DNA of 64,000 bases from Rutidosis leptorrhynchoides (Eukaryota > Streptophyta > Magnoliopsida > Asterales > Asteraceae), in the NCBI RefSeq assembly GCF_046630445.1, contig NC_092338.1, forward strand, positions 7,644,501-7,708,500. Direction: 5' to 3'. Shown here in pieces: positions 1 to 12,133 of this stretch; the stretch's first letter is position 1, and every line of letters begins with the position of its first letter. A program made the position numbers and the translations under genes. A model generated the notes under the pieces. That model did no database searches. It worked only from the letters and a program-made list of their open reading frames with translations, and was not told where the DNA came from.

Positions 1-803
1 CATATTTCTTTAGGGTGGATAATTCCTAACATTTCCTTCCGTTCATTCTCGGGATCAAAGGTTTCACCTCTATTACCTAATTGGGTGAAATTCGAGGTGT
101 CATTATCTATTACAGCTCGTAGTTCATTTCCGGTGGATGACTCGTCTATTGAGAATATTGGGTTGGAAGGTTGTGGAATGGTGAAGTTTGTCACCCTTAC
201 TTCTTCTTTATCCATTGATGGATCGATGATTTCGTCGGTAGAGGCTAATGTGTCGATATGTTGTGAAATGGGTAAGACTGAATAAAAAGTATCATCGGGA
301 TAATTGGTGATTTCGGAGCTCTCGAATTCATCAAAATTCGATGATATGAGATTTTCTTGCACAATACTCCTCAGATCAACAGGTGTGTAGTCTGATAGAG
401 TTTCAGCTTGTCGGTTTACAAACTCTCTCATTTGTTCATTTTGAGCATTGAGTTCTTTGAGTTTGATTTTCATATTGTCTAATAAATTTTCAGACACGTA
501 ATTTTCCTCGTCTACTGGTTGTTGAGTTTGGAAATATTCTTGGGAATAATCCCAATTTGAATTGTATTCTTCATAATCATTCCATTCAGGTTCCGTGAGT
601 GCGTAATTTTCCATAGGAACGTAATAATAACATTCCCATGTTGAGTGATAATCTCCACAGATTTCGCAACCAGTTATTGTTTCGTCATTCGTGATCCAAG
701 ATTGACCGAACGAATTGTCATCAACACTCGTTTGAGAGTATTGATTTAATTGATTTTGGATATCAAAAAGAGTTTCCATAGCCTTGTTTTCAAAATTTTC
801 CAT
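1..803 (-). CDS. Athila/Tat-like gag fragment, runs off left edge
   Basis: A continuous frame of 267 codons starts at the ATG at 803 (an in-frame TAG lies 27 nt upstream) and stays open to base 1, so it is partial. Residues about 49-61 read CEICGDYHSTWEC, a C-x2-C-x4-H-x4-C zinc knuckle of the kind found in plant Athila/Tat Gag proteins. Residues about 120-150 (LDNMKIKLKELNAQNEQMRE) look like a coiled coil, and the rest is acidic and low in complexity. No Retrotrans_gag capsid domain precedes the knuckle, which is odd for a full Gag and suggests N-terminal loss or a non-autonomous derivative. The tRNA-Asp primer site and LTR lie about 1.1 kb upstream on the same strand, so the frame is the first internal ORF of that element. 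Lineage is inferred from motif and primer type. Confidence 0.7.
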   Translation of the reverse strand, partial: MENFENKAMETLFDIQNQLNQYSQTSVDDNSFGQSWITNDETITGCEICGDYHSTWECYYYVPMENYALTEPEWNDYEEYNSNWDYSQEYFQTQQPVDEENYVSENLLDNMKIKLKELNAQNEQMREFVNRQAETLSDYTPVDLRSIVQENLISSNFDEFESSEITNYPDDTFYSVLPISQHIDTLASTDEIIDPSMDKEEVRVTNFTIPQPSNPIFSIDESSTGNELRAVIDNDTSNFTQLGNRGETFDPENERKEMLGIIHPKEI

Positions 804-1916
804 TTTATTGCGATGGCCAAATTTTAGCTACAATGTGGTGCATTTACTAATTATCCTATTAGTTATAAAAATAGAAAAACTTATATAAGTTGTCCAATTA
901 ATAGACTTTTCTGCTTTTGCCCACGTTTCGAATAGCCAAAAGATGCAGCAGGGAGCCAGAACCCTTTAAATCGGAAGCTCACAACTCAGCCACTAACAAA
1001 TCCAACTATTACTACGAAGCAGAAAATTGTCAACGTCCATTAATTTAACCACTTAAATAATTTTTCTTTCCGTTTGAGATATTAGATAAGAAATAGAGAA
1101 AATTTCTAAGTCCTAAAAACTAAAGCGTCGAGAAATAATAAAGAAAAAGAATGCGCGTCGAAAAACGTCGAAAAATAAAAATAAGAAAATAGCGCATCGT
1201 AACTTAAAAGTCTAAAAATTATATCTAAAAAGTTGCGCCTAAAGGTCTAAAGGTAAATGCAATTTTATTCAGAAAACGGCAATTACTTAAAGGCACTAAA
1301 ATCTATTTAAAACTAAAGCGAAAAATGGCGTCGCAAAATTCTAAAGCACCTAAATCCTAGTCTAAAGAAAAAGCACTTAAGGGATTTTACGGCAAAGCCT
1401 AAGAATCTAGAAATAAAAATAAGCTACGGCAAAAACTATGTCTTAAAACTAAATACGAGCGAAAAACATACAAATATTACGCTAAAAACAAATAAAAAGG
1501 GACAAAATATAAAAATATACAAAAAGTTGTAAAAAATACAATTTTTATAAAAATATTATTTTTTTATAATAGTATTAATTTTTATATATAAATAAAACTA
1601 ATTAAAACTTAATATTACAAATTAATTAAAAACTTAAACTAAATAATATTATATATAAAACCTAATTAGGTTTAATAATAATAATAATAAATAATTAAAA
1701 CCTAAATCGTATTAATTGCTGGACCAGGTTCGTGTCAGACGGCTCCGCGAGTCGCGGTTCCCGAAGCTGCAAACCCCGCGAGTCGCGGGGTTCCAGAATT
1801 CAACTCTGGTACAGTTTGAAATTCGACCCTTTTTTTTTTTTTATAGGATTTTATATTGTTTTTCTAAAAATAATATATATTTATACAAAAATGAATTAAA
1901 AATATAGAGTTTTGCC
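804..1916 (-). other. Leader of the Athila/Tat-like element
   Basis: This is the 1.1 kb untranslated stretch between primer-binding site and gag ATG. It is very A/T-rich and has no frame worth calling. It contains two copies of a GC-rich 13-base near-palindrome near the primer site, listed separately. Confidence 0.7.
1745..1788. repeat. Two GC-rich near-palindromes in leader
   Basis: CCGCGAGTCGCGG occurs at 1745-1757 and 1776-1788. The arms CCGCGA and TCGCGG pair around a central G. The second copy has longer arms (CCCCGCGA...TCGCGGGG). The surroundings are strongly A/T-rich, so the motif stands out. Confidence 0.85.
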
Positions 1917-1937
1917 GATTCCCCGGCAGCGGCGCCA
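1917..1937 (-). promoter_or_regulatory. Primer-binding site, tRNA-Asp type
   Basis: On the minus strand the sequence reads TGGCGCCGCTGCCGGGGAA, beginning six bases after the LTR end. It matches the 3' end of plant tRNA-Asp with one mismatch, which is the usual primer of Athila-type elements. Confidence 0.85.
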
Positions 1938-1943
1938 AAAACT

Positions 1944-3777
1944 TGATGTGGTAGCGTGGGGGTACGTGATAGTACTATATTTTACTACGAAATACGTTAC
2001 AAATTACACAAGTTTTAATTATTTATTTACAAATGGGATATACCTAAACCTTGCTACAACACTATAGGCAGTGTACCTAATCGTAGAGTAGTATAGTTTT
2101 TTAGTAAGTCCGGTTCGTTCCACAGGGAGCGGGCTTATTGCACACTATATTTTTAAACAACTATATTTGTACAAAATATATATAATTATATATAATAATA
2201 TATAAAAGGGGGTTTACCGTTTAATGACCGGTTTGTCGATTTATATTTTAAGCGAAGCGTATAGTAAATGACGATATTTAAATAACAATATAAAATAAAT
2301 AACAATAATTGAAATGACAATAAATAAAAGTACGAGGAAAAATGAAATAAAATATATTATGCTTATTTAAACTTCCGTAACCATGATGTTTGACGTTTTG
2401 ATTTTAATTTATTATCCTGGGCTAATTGTCCTTTGTCCTGGATGTATTTGAAACCTATCTGGTTTTTGTCCATAATAGTTCATCGGTCATAATTATAAAC
2501 TGCTCGACAAATTTAACCTTATACCCGAAGTCAAATATTCCAACTAACTGGGAATTCGAACTGTAACAAGGTCTTAATACTTTGCTTAATGAATACACCA
2601 GGTTATCGACTGTGTGTAAACCAAGGTTTTAATACTTTGTTAACAATTACACCAATTACCCTTGAATGTAATCCACCCCTGTTTTAATGAGTCCATTGAC
2701 TATTAATCCATCCCCGTGTCCGGTCAAATGAACAATAATTCGTACTTATAAATATCCCGCCCATCGTGTCCGATTAAGCGTATGTGGTTATATATAGATA
2801 CTTCAAATCATAACCTTTATATTAAATTAACGAGGTATCGTTAATTTAATATAAAGCCCATTAATAGCCCATAGTCTAATTTCCACAAGTGTCGTTCTTT
2901 TGTCCAAACCCCAATTATGGTACAAAACCCAATTACCCCGTCTTTAATATTTAGTCCAACATCATGATTACTTTGGCTCAAATAAGCATAATAATAACTT
3001 AAGTACGAGACATTAATTTAAAAAGGAGAACATAGCTTAGATTGATTATTTATCGCGTAGTGTTACACGGACAGAGCTCCGACTTTAAAAACCCGTAAAA
3101 ATAACTTTTACATAACCCAAACTAATCTAATATAACACTAATCTATACTATATATACCTATATATATTTATTTATATTATACTATGGAGTATTATTATTA
3201 TTATCTTTTTTAAACTCGGCAGAAATCGCGACCTTTTATAGGGATTCTGAAATTTCTGTGCTCCGCGAGTCGCGGCACTTTGTGCCTGAGAACTCCGCGA
3301 GTCGCGGGGATATGGAATACAGCTCACACCCCTTTGGATCTTCTTTGCCGACGTTTTATATATATAAATATAAAATATAAATAATTAATATAATTATTTA
3401 TATATTATATTATATTCTTGTGCATAGTAGACTTGTAATTTTTAGTCCGTTGCGTCGGGCGTTGATAGTTGACTCATGTCCTGGTTCCGGATTTTCGAAC
3501 GTCCTTGCGTACAATTTAATATCTTGTACTTTGCGTTTTGTAACTTGTACTCTTATCTTTTTTAGACGTTCTTCATCAATAATTTGAACCACTTGGATTG
3601 TATCTTGTATATTTGAGCTTTTTGGTCATTTGCGTCTTCAAATCGTCGTTTTCGCCTTTTGTCTTCGCACTTATTTAATATAAACGATTACAACTTAAAA
3701 TAGGACAATTACAACTAAATAATTTACATATTGGGAGGATATTGCTACTAAATATATGTTCATTTGGAGCACTATCA
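1944..3777 (-). repeat. Athila/Tat-like 5' LTR
   Basis: The minus-strand LTR starts TGATAGTGCTCC at 3777 and ends ACATCA at 1944, next to the primer site. It is homologous over its length to the solo LTR at 10383-12367 in opposite orientation, which fixes both ends. It interrupts the T5 protease frame. Bases 3778-3782 (CATGA) are the expected target duplication; the partner copy lies outside the window. Confidence 0.88.
3263..3307. repeat. Two GC-rich near-palindromes in LTR
   Basis: CCGCGAGTCGCGG recurs at 3263-3275 and 3295-3307, the same module seen twice in the leader. The solo LTR has diverged versions (CTCCGCACTCGCGGAGCTG near 10873). Confidence 0.85.
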
Positions 3778-4680
3778 CATGATCTTTCCGTTGGCTACTT
3801 CTACTAATCGTTTAGTTTCTAAGGGTTGAGGCTTTTTAGTAAATAGGGTACAAAAATCACTAGACACATAACTTCGGTCGGCACTAGTATCGAATAAAAT
3901 ATTTGCATAACAATTATTGACAAGATACGTACCCGTGATGACCTCATCCTCATCTCGGGCTTCAGCAGCAGTGATAACAAACGCACGACCCTTCGTAGCA
4001 GTAGCATTAGCTCCAGTAGCAGGATTATCCTTCTTCTTAGGACAATTAGGACTAATGTGTCCCTTTTCTCCACAAGTATAGCAGGTTGGAGGAGCTTTGG
4101 CTGGAACAATAGCCTTATCCTTTGGAGGAGTCTTACACATCTTAGCAACGTGTCCCACTTTCTTACATAACGCACAAACCTCAGTACACTTCCCCGGGTG
4201 ATGCCTCTCACAGTGAATACAGAAGGGATAAGTACCCTTGACCTTGAGTTCCCAGAACTCCGCTTCAAGTTTCTAAACTTGACTTTGAGGTCAGAATGTG
4301 TTAACCATCACGCTTTTGAGTTCGTCCCATGGAATTGCATTAGCATTATCAATTCCTACGGACTTGGCATGAGCAGTCCACCAAGTTAAAGCATTACCAC
4401 CCAATGAGCTAGTGGCATACTTTACTCGATCGTCATCACTACAGTTACAAATACGGAAAATAGATTCCATCTTCTCGAACCAACAGACTAGTTCAACAGC
4501 TTCCTCAGTTCCCTTAAATGCAGGAGGATGACAGTTTGAAAAATCCTTGTAGGAACAAGGTTTCGGTTGAGGGTTAACATTGTTAGCTTGGTTGTTGCCT
4601 TGTGCGACAGTGAGTAGTTGTTGGAATTACTCAGTAGTCAAGACGATATTGTTAACAGTAGGTGCAGCTGGACGAACCAT
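3778..4680 (-). pseudogene. T5 gag-protease pseudogene (Tekay-like)
   Basis: The frame begins at ATG 4680 (MVRPAAPTVNNIVLTTE) and shows a Retrotrans_gag-like block (GNALTWWTAHAKSVGI), two zinc knuckles (CALCKKVGHVAKMC and CYTCGEKGHISPNC) and the start of an aspartic protease (NILFDTSADRSYVS). It is dead. In-frame stops lie after LTTE, after VNTF and after SQV. The second half of the capsid domain is deleted (WELKVKG joins directly to TYPFC). The protease active site DTGA has become DTSA. The frame ends abruptly at VEVANGKIM, where the Athila-like LTR is inserted. Comparison with the T1 gag at 47814 shows what is missing. Confidence 0.85.
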
Positions 4681-4900
4681 GATGTCGCTACATAATTGAA
4701 CATAAGTCGGATAAGTTAACAAATTATAGGGTTGAGCAATTACAAGTATGAAAAAGATAAAGTATTAATATCACATGATATAAATAAAACACTTTATTTT
4801 ATTAAGGAACGAGGCATTAAATAAGCCTTATTACATAATTCGGAATTAGAAATAGTTTTAAGGCATAGCCTTTACATAGATGGAAAAATAGTAAAGATAA
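4681..4900. other. Spacer between T5 extra ORF and gag
   Basis: A 220-base A/T-rich gap with no reading frame. The equivalent T1 spacer is about 300 bases. Confidence 0.6.
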
Positions 4901-5644
4901 TTAAAGAATATTAAGATTGAAATAATCTTCATATCTCTTCTTCTCGTCCTCGAACTGCTTCATCACTTTTTCCATGTTATCCTTCACAAGTTTCTCTAAC
5001 CTTTCGGTTTGAGAGTAGAGAGACTCTTTGATAAACTTATCATATCGCTCGTTCTTCCCTTTTTTCTTTTCGTAGAGATATTCGAGATTGTCGTAGAGGT
5101 TGGTAACACGACTGTTAACGGCATTGGTGTCGTATTCCCTTAGAGCAAGTTGTTTGTCGACTCGGCTTCTCTCCATTTTCATTCGGAAGTCAACATCCTC
5201 CTGGAGATGGGCAAGTGTTTGCTTCCCCCAATGAGTGTTGCGTTCTTCCTTGTACTTTAGGAGCCTTAATTCTTTTCTTAGTTCAACATTTTCCTCCACC
5301 AACTTCTTAATTTCGCGGTCCTTCTCATCCATACGGACCTCCACTCTCGCCATGTGGCGAAGCAAATCCTCATACTTAGCAGCATCATTATAAGAAGGAG
5401 TCCGGACTCTCTTCCTTGATGGACCGGCTTCTTCATGATGTTTTCCTTTATCTTCGATTATCGAAGTTGGATAATATTGAGGAGACCTTTGTGAATTTCG
5501 CAGAGTATTTGGACTATAGTTTGGTGAAGCAGGACTGTAAGAAGGACTTCAAACAGGTCTTGATGTTTCAGAGTGTCCAACACCTACTTCGGTAGTAGGG
5601 TTGTGATTTGCCTTGTTGGGCTTGTTAACGCTTGAGCTTGACAT
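4901..5644 (-). pseudogene. T5 extra ORF upstream of gag, coiled coil
   Basis: The frame opens at ATG 5644 (MSSSSVNKPNKANHN), hits TGA after about 31 codons, then continues in the same frame to a stop at 4901, about 247 codons in all. Its first third is Ser/Pro/Thr-rich. From about residue 94 it is highly charged with heptad-like spacing (RVEVRMDEKDREIKKLVEEN), predicting a long coiled coil. It lies between the primer site and gag, the same position as the extra ORFs of T1, T2 and T3. Function is unknown; it is not a recognised Gag domain. The single stop makes this copy a pseudogene. Confidence 0.75.
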
Positions 5645-5849
5645 CCTATCATTAGGAAAGAGACTTTGATTAGAATCTTTTAGTCAAGTTTTGGAAAGCA
5701 TAAATGTTAAGATTATAGGGCAATCCTAAGTGCTTTAAAGTCTAACGCAGGAAAGATTATAGTTTCCTAGATTGCTAAGGCACCCTAGCTAGTAGCAAAT
5801 AAGGCACACATAAAAATGCAATCCTGGTTCTCTATAACAGTCTGGTTAT

Positions 5850-5861
5850 GCTCTGATACCA
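5850..5861 (-). promoter_or_regulatory. T5 primer-binding site, tRNA-Met type
   Basis: Minus strand TGGTATCAGAGC, the standard primer match to initiator tRNA-Met, lies a few bases after the LTR end. Confidence 0.9.
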
Positions 5862-5866
5862 ATCTA

Positions 5867-8438
5867 TCACACCCCCAGTAAGGGCCTGGACGAAATGTGA
5901 CTTAATATCAAAATATACCAACATATTATAATAACGAGAACAATACTAAATGAGAAAATTAACTTTAATGAGTACGCAGCGGAAAATGAAATGTCGTTAC
6001 AACGGAATAAAGTAAATATTTAAATGCAATAGTAAAATATGCGATAATCTCTTGATCCTATGTCCAAGTAGCATCACATAAGTAGTAGATAAGTAAGCTT
6101 GAATCAAACAGCACCTGAGATAAAACATGCTAAAGTGTCAACCAAAAAGGTTGAGTGAAGTTCATAGGTTTAACAAAAGTTTGACCGTTGTTTTAGACCA
6201 CAAGATTTAGTTGGTAAAGTTGATCTCCCGCAGGATCTAAAGTTATGCCAAAGCGTGATATTTAGACTAAACGTTTAAGTTTTCCCCATGACAAGTTGTG
6301 TCTATCCTTGTCGGTTTTAATTTCATTATCAAGTAATACAAAGACTGAGTCAAATGTATCGGGGACGTTACTCCCGATAGGCCTACCCCCAATAATTAAG
6401 CATGCCGCAACACTTAAAAATATCACTGTAGGGACTTAGTCGGACATAGCCGGGTATAGCATAGTTTAACAGTTTGGTACTTGTGTCTAAAGTGTAAAAA
6501 GTAAAAACAGCATGTGTCTCACCCCAAGTAAAGTAAGTAAGTTTGCTAGCAGTAAAGAGGGGCTATGAATTCACCTTAGTAAGTAGATAGAGAGTTATTC
6601 CTCGGAATAGAGAGTTGAACGAGTGAGCAGGAAAGTCAACCTATGACCTTTAAGAGTAGTTAAGTGTTTTGCCCATGTTTGAGTTTAAGTACGTGTTTAT
6701 GTATAGTTTGTTTCACTAAGTTCCTATTCCTAGTAAGTTTCTATACTTAGAAAGTTTCTACTTAAAGAGTGTTTTCCATTTTAGGATACTTGTCGTATTA
6801 GTTCAGCTTCCAATCACCCCTTTCCCTTCGAATGGCCATTTGAGATCTAGGGGCTTGAGCCATAGGACCCTTTAAATCGGAAGTCCAAGCCCTCTGCCTA
6901 GAGTCTCGTAGAACCATTCGTCATGAAAGTTCGAAGATCTATACATCTCTAATACATATCCCAAAACGTCCTTAAGTGTTATAATATAAATAGTAGGTTA
7001 TAGGTGCTAGTAATAGTAATAGTAATAGTAATAGTGTATACATGTTAATTAATAGTATAAGTATTATTAGGGTTTTCATTAATTAGAGTTAGTTATTTAA
7101 AGTAGTAATTAATTAACTAGGGTTTACTAATTAATGTCCTAGGGTTTCATAAATTAGGGTTTAGTAAATTAGGGTTTTATTTAATGTAATAATGATTAGG
7201 TAATGATTAAGGTTTAATAATTAAAGTGGTATTAAATAATTAGGGTTAGGTTTAATGAATTAGGGTTTAATAATTTATTAGGTTTTTAATAAAACTAGGG
7301 TTTTAATTAAAGTAGTATAAGTTAAATTAGGATTTAGGGTTTTAGTATGTATACATATATAATGTCGTGTATATGTATATATGTATATAAAAATTTATTT
7401 TTACAAGTATATATGTATATGTGTCGATATATATGTATATGTACATATAGTTATTTTGTTCCTTAATTAACCACTAACAAATCTCTTAATTGTATCTAGG
7501 GTTTTAGAGATCAAAGTTTCTTCCCTTTTTTTTTATCCTAGTCGACATGTATATGTATATGTATAGATTTATCTTTTTCTTTTACATGTATAGATCTAGG
7601 TTTGTTCTTATGTTTATGTGTTTATGATTTTATGTGAATATAGATTAAAACAAAGATCAAAGAATTAAGAAAATAAGTTAGGGTTTTATGTTATACCTTT
7701 GAAGATTCGAAGATGACTAACGAAGAAAAGAAGAACTTGATGAAGATGAAAGATCAAAGCCTTGAATATCTTGAAGAACACCTTGAAGATTCTTGAAGAT
7801 CACGAAGAATGCAAAGAACACTTGGAAACCCTTGAGGATTTCGATGTTGGTGGTGGTGAATTTTTGGTTTTGGCTGAAAATTGAAGAGGGAGAGAGAGAG
7901 ATTTGAGTGAGGGATTTGTTTATGATTTGGTACATGGAATGGTTTAACTTAGGGGTCTATTTATAGGGAGGAATGGAGCATTCTAGAATTAGGTTTTAAT
8001 AAGGAATTACTTAGGGAACAAGTAGGCTTGGAGAAGGGGTTATGGTGGTGATTTGGGCCGAAAATTTGGAGGGGTAGAAGGGTAATTTTACCCTTCTAAA
8101 TCGGCTAGGGTTTTATGAGCTAGGGTTTTAATTTTTTCACTTAAGTCCTTGTATTTTAATTTAGCTTAATAGCCCTTAATTATTCAAGTTTATTCATTTT
8201 AATTACACAAGTCTTTTTAGTTATTTATTTTCTCACAAAAGTTTATTAACTTATTATTTTTATTAACTTGTCAATTAATGTACAAAGTTAATTATCGTAT
8301 TTTATAATTCTTAACGCTTAACCTTTATCGATTAAAGTTTACTTATTATGTTTAATTATTTTATTGGACATTTAATAAGGAAAAGTATTGAATGGAAAAA
8401 TGAAAAATATAGAATGGAAAAATGAGAGTCGTTAAACA
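5867..8438 (-). repeat. T5 5' LTR
   Basis: About 2.57 kb, starting TGTTTAACGACTC at 8438 on the minus strand and ending about 5867 beside the primer site. It holds the conserved block shared with T1-T4 LTRs (CTCAG followed by GTG at 6113-6119, near a GCATGTTTT-like stretch). The right edge abuts Copia protease sequence, so T5 inserted into that Copia. The left edge may be off by a few bases. Confidence 0.8.
7070..7340. repeat. Telomere-like TTTAGGG-related motifs in LTR
   Basis: About ten copies of TAGGGTTT or close variants are scattered at irregular spacing among TTAATTA-type sequence. The motif matches the plant telomere repeat, but copies are not in perfect tandem. Confidence 0.6.
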
Positions 8439-10172
8439 CGACCAACAATCTTCCCGGTTTTGATGTCCTACAAGATGCAGAATGTTGGGTGTAATAAAAC
8501 GGTACAATTAAGTTCCTTGGTAACATGACTCACGGATAATAATTTGTGTGAGAGAGCGGGAACATAGAGACAATTTTTTAATTTCAAGGTTGGTGATATC
8601 TCTATTGTTCCTCCTCCTTTCACTTGAACAGTCCCATCGTTAGCCGTGTTAATTTGTGTTTTATTTGGTTTTGACTCGAAATAGATATCCTTTTTTATCA
8701 AAGGTCATAGTGTCGGTTGCACCACAGTCGATAATCCATTCTTCATTTTTAATTTTATTTGAAACAATATTTGCATATGAGAAATATCATTAGTTGAAAA
8801 GGACTTGTTTTGTAAAATGTTTGACATTTAGGTTTAGTTTTAAAGCTTCGGGACTGTATAGGATACTTTATATCTTTTGAGTGTATGTTTGGTAAATTAT
8901 TATCAACCAGGGGGTTGACTTTACTAAGGGAGTTAAAGGAGGGGTTTAAAGGTAAAGCATCCTTAGGTGGGGGCTTTCTTGCAAAACCTAGAACCTATTT
9001 TGGGTTAAATAACCCATCCCACCATTTGTACTCGTATGATTAAAGTGAACGGGTTTGGGTATAAACCCTAACCCTAAAATACATCCACATGTCGAAGAAG
9101 ATGAAGGTTGTTCAACAGCCATTAATCCGAACCCTCCTTGAGCAGTGGTGGTAGCGCCGGAGTTGTTGATCTCTTGATTACCTTTGGTTGTTGCCATTCA
9201 TGTCACCACAACCACTTTTCCCTTTTTGTGACCATCGTTCCACCACTCAGGATACTCAATTTTCTTGAAGCATTGTTCTATGGTGTGCCTCTTCATCCCA
9301 TACTTTGTACATAGGAGGTTGTCTTTGTCCTTTAATGATGTGTAATTTGAACGACGTTGGTTTCTTGCTATAAGACCATGGCCGTCGGATTCTTTGGGAT
9401 GTAGAGATGGGGCTAATAACCCATATACAATACCAGAATGACTGGTGTCAACAGATTTATTGAGAAATATATTCTGGTGAGCATTTTCTTTTCTAATCGT
9501 TGCATATGCTCCTTCCACAGTTGGTAAGGGTACGATTCTGAGCAATTCTCGCTTTATATTATCATGTTTATTATCGAGGGCGTTCAGAAATTGGAAAAGT
9601 TTTTGCTCACATCTGATGTTGTTGTATTTGATGATATCATTCTGGTTTTCCATGGGATTTGGATCCCTCATTTCAATTTCACCCCAATTCCCTTGTAATT
9701 TTAGCCATAATTCTTCTATGGACTTACCTTCTTGTTTGATGTTGTTGGCTTTAACATGTAGATCAAAGGTTTGCATCTTATCTTTGCCTGAACTGTAGGT
9801 TGTAATAAGGGCATTCCAGAGTGATTTTGCAGTTGGGAATCGCGTGAGATTGCTGGCAATTTGAGGTTCAATATTTTGAATCACCCATGAGAAAACCACC
9901 AGATCATCCTGGTTCCATTTTTTATTGTTATTTGCTGGTGGATCCTCTGTAAGATGATTAAGGAGGGCCTCGAATTTACCTCTGATCCCAACCTTAATCA
10001 TCCTTGACAAGAGAGAAAAGTTGGAATTGTTGAGTTTAACACTAATTTTCAATGAATCAGGTAACCTTATAGTTTGATTTTCATTGTTGGTCTATAGTAA
10101 GCTTGCCAATTGGATGGTTAACTCTGTGATAAGTTGGTTGTTATGATTTTGGCTATCGTCTTCTCCAGATAT
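8439..10172 (-). pseudogene. Copia (Ale/Retrofit-like) gag-protease pseudogene
   Basis: The gag frame runs from about 10172, where the expected start ATG reads ATA, through a UBN2/gag domain (WSRMIKV-like start, LWNALITTYSSGKDKMQTFD) to a damaged zinc knuckle CTKYGMKRHTIEQC, in which the second Cys is Tyr. PEWW follows the knuckle, typical of Ale/Retrofit. The protease motif WIIDCGATDTMTF (usually DSGAT) is at about 8730. Defects include an in-frame TAG before TNNENQ, TGA at 9198-9200, further stops near 8990, and a +1 shift at a six-A run around 8692-8697. The frame stops at GKIVGR, where T5 is inserted, so integrase and RT are outside the window or lost. Confidence 0.88.
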
Positions 10173-10251
10173 GGTGGCCAATTAGATAATAAACGAAAAA
10201 GGGTAAATGACTGAGTTTGAGTGTTTGCAATGATCCAGGATCAGCAACACC

Positions 10252-10263
10252 GCCCTGATACCA
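10252..10263 (-). promoter_or_regulatory. Copia primer-binding site
   Basis: Minus strand TGGTATCAGGGC, one base off the tRNA-Met primer match, lies directly after the LTR end CGAAAACA. Confidence 0.85.
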
Positions 10264-10382
10264 TGTTTTCGATTGAAAAAAAATAAATAAGTAATAACAC
10301 AAGTATTGATCATTTTATTGATTTATATTGATAAAGCTTGAATTGGTACAAAGTGTTGTTACAATGGTGCCTCTTATACAAG

Positions 10383-12081
10383 TGATAATGCTAAAAACGA
10401 ACATATATTTCATAGCATTATCCTTCAAGAAAGACAAGCTTTTAGTTGCAATTGTTCTATTTACAAGTTATATTCGTTTAAATAATAAAAGGTGAAGACA
10501 AAAGATAGATTCGACGAATTGAAGACGCAAATGACCAAAAAGCTAAAAAGTACAAAGTACAATCCAAGTGGTTCAAATTATTGATGAGAAACGTCTAAAA
10601 ATTACAAGAGTACAAGCCGCAAAAAGCAAAGTACAAGATATTAAATTATACGAAAAGGCGTTCGAAAATCCGGAACTGAGACATGAACCAACTTTCAGCG
10701 CGCGACGCAACGGACCAAAAATTACAAGTCAACTATGCACAAGAATATAATATAATATATAATTAATTATATATATTATTATATATTATAATTATACGCA
10801 GCCCACATTTTGGAATTGATCTGTGAGCTGGAATCCAGAGCTCCACACTCGCGGAGCTGTGAGGAAGAAAACCTCCGCACTCGCGGAGCTGTACAGTTAA
10901 ACGTGGGCCTATAAAAGGCCGCGCATTCTGCTCGATGAAAACACACATTTTTCTATCTATCTATCTACGATATATTTATATTTATATTTTAATTATAATT
11001 TTAATTTAAGTTTAATAATAATATGGTTATAGTGGCGAATGTTTTAAGTTTGTAAGTCGAAGTTCTGTCCGTGTAACGCTACGCTATTATTAATCATTGT
11101 AAGTTATGTTCAACCTTTTTAAATTAATGTTTAGTAGCTAAGTTATTATTATGCTTATTTAAATCGAAGTAATCGTGATGTTGGGCTAAATATTAAGATT
11201 GGGTAATTGGGCTTTGTACCATAATTGGGGTTTGGACAAAAGATCGACACTTGTAGAAATTAGACTATGGGCTATCAATGGGCTTTATATTAACTAAACG
11301 ATATCTCGTTAATTTAATATAAAGGTTACAATTTGACGTATCTATATATAACCACATACGCTTAATCGGGTACGGTGGGCGGGATATTTATAAATACGAA
11401 TTATTGTTCATTTGACCTGACACGGGGATGGATTAATAGTCAATGGACTCATTAAAACAGGGGTGGATTACATTCAAGGGTAATTGGTGTAATTGTTAAC
11501 AAAGTATTAAAACCTTGGACTACACGCAGTCGATAACCTGGTGTATTCTTTAAACAAAGTATTAAGACCTTGTTACAGTTCGAATCCCCAATTAGTTGGA
11601 ATATTTGACTTCGGGTATAAGGATAATTTGACGAAGATCCTCGCACTTTATATTTATGACTGATGGACTATTATGGACAAAACCGTATGGACATATCGAA
11701 TAATCCAGGACAAAGGACAATTAACCCATGGTAATAAATTAAAATCAACACGTCAAACATCATGATTACGGAAGTTTAAATAAGCATAATTTCTTTATTT
11801 TATATCTTATCGCACTTTTAATTATCGTACTTTTTAATTATCGCAATTTTATCGTCATTTTAATTATCGTACTTTTAATTATCGCAATTTTATTTACCGT
11901 CATTTTATTTATCGCACTTTAATTTATCGCACATTAATTATCGTCATTTACTTTACGCTTTAAATTAAGTTATATTTATTTTTAATATTTTACATTAGGT
12001 TTTAATTGTGACTTAAGACATAAAATCGACAAACCGGTCATTAAACGGTAAAACCCCCTTTTTATAATAATAATAATATTA

Positions 12082-12133
<52 letters not shown>

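Noticed and set aside
4198..4389. Plus-strand frame in T5 gag
   Set aside because: It opposes recognisable Gag sequence on the minus strand.
10434..10438. ACAAG as an alternative left target copy for the solo LTR
   Set aside because: Homology with the other LTR starts earlier, at TGATAATGC 10383, and a perfect ACAAG lies immediately before it at 10378-10382.
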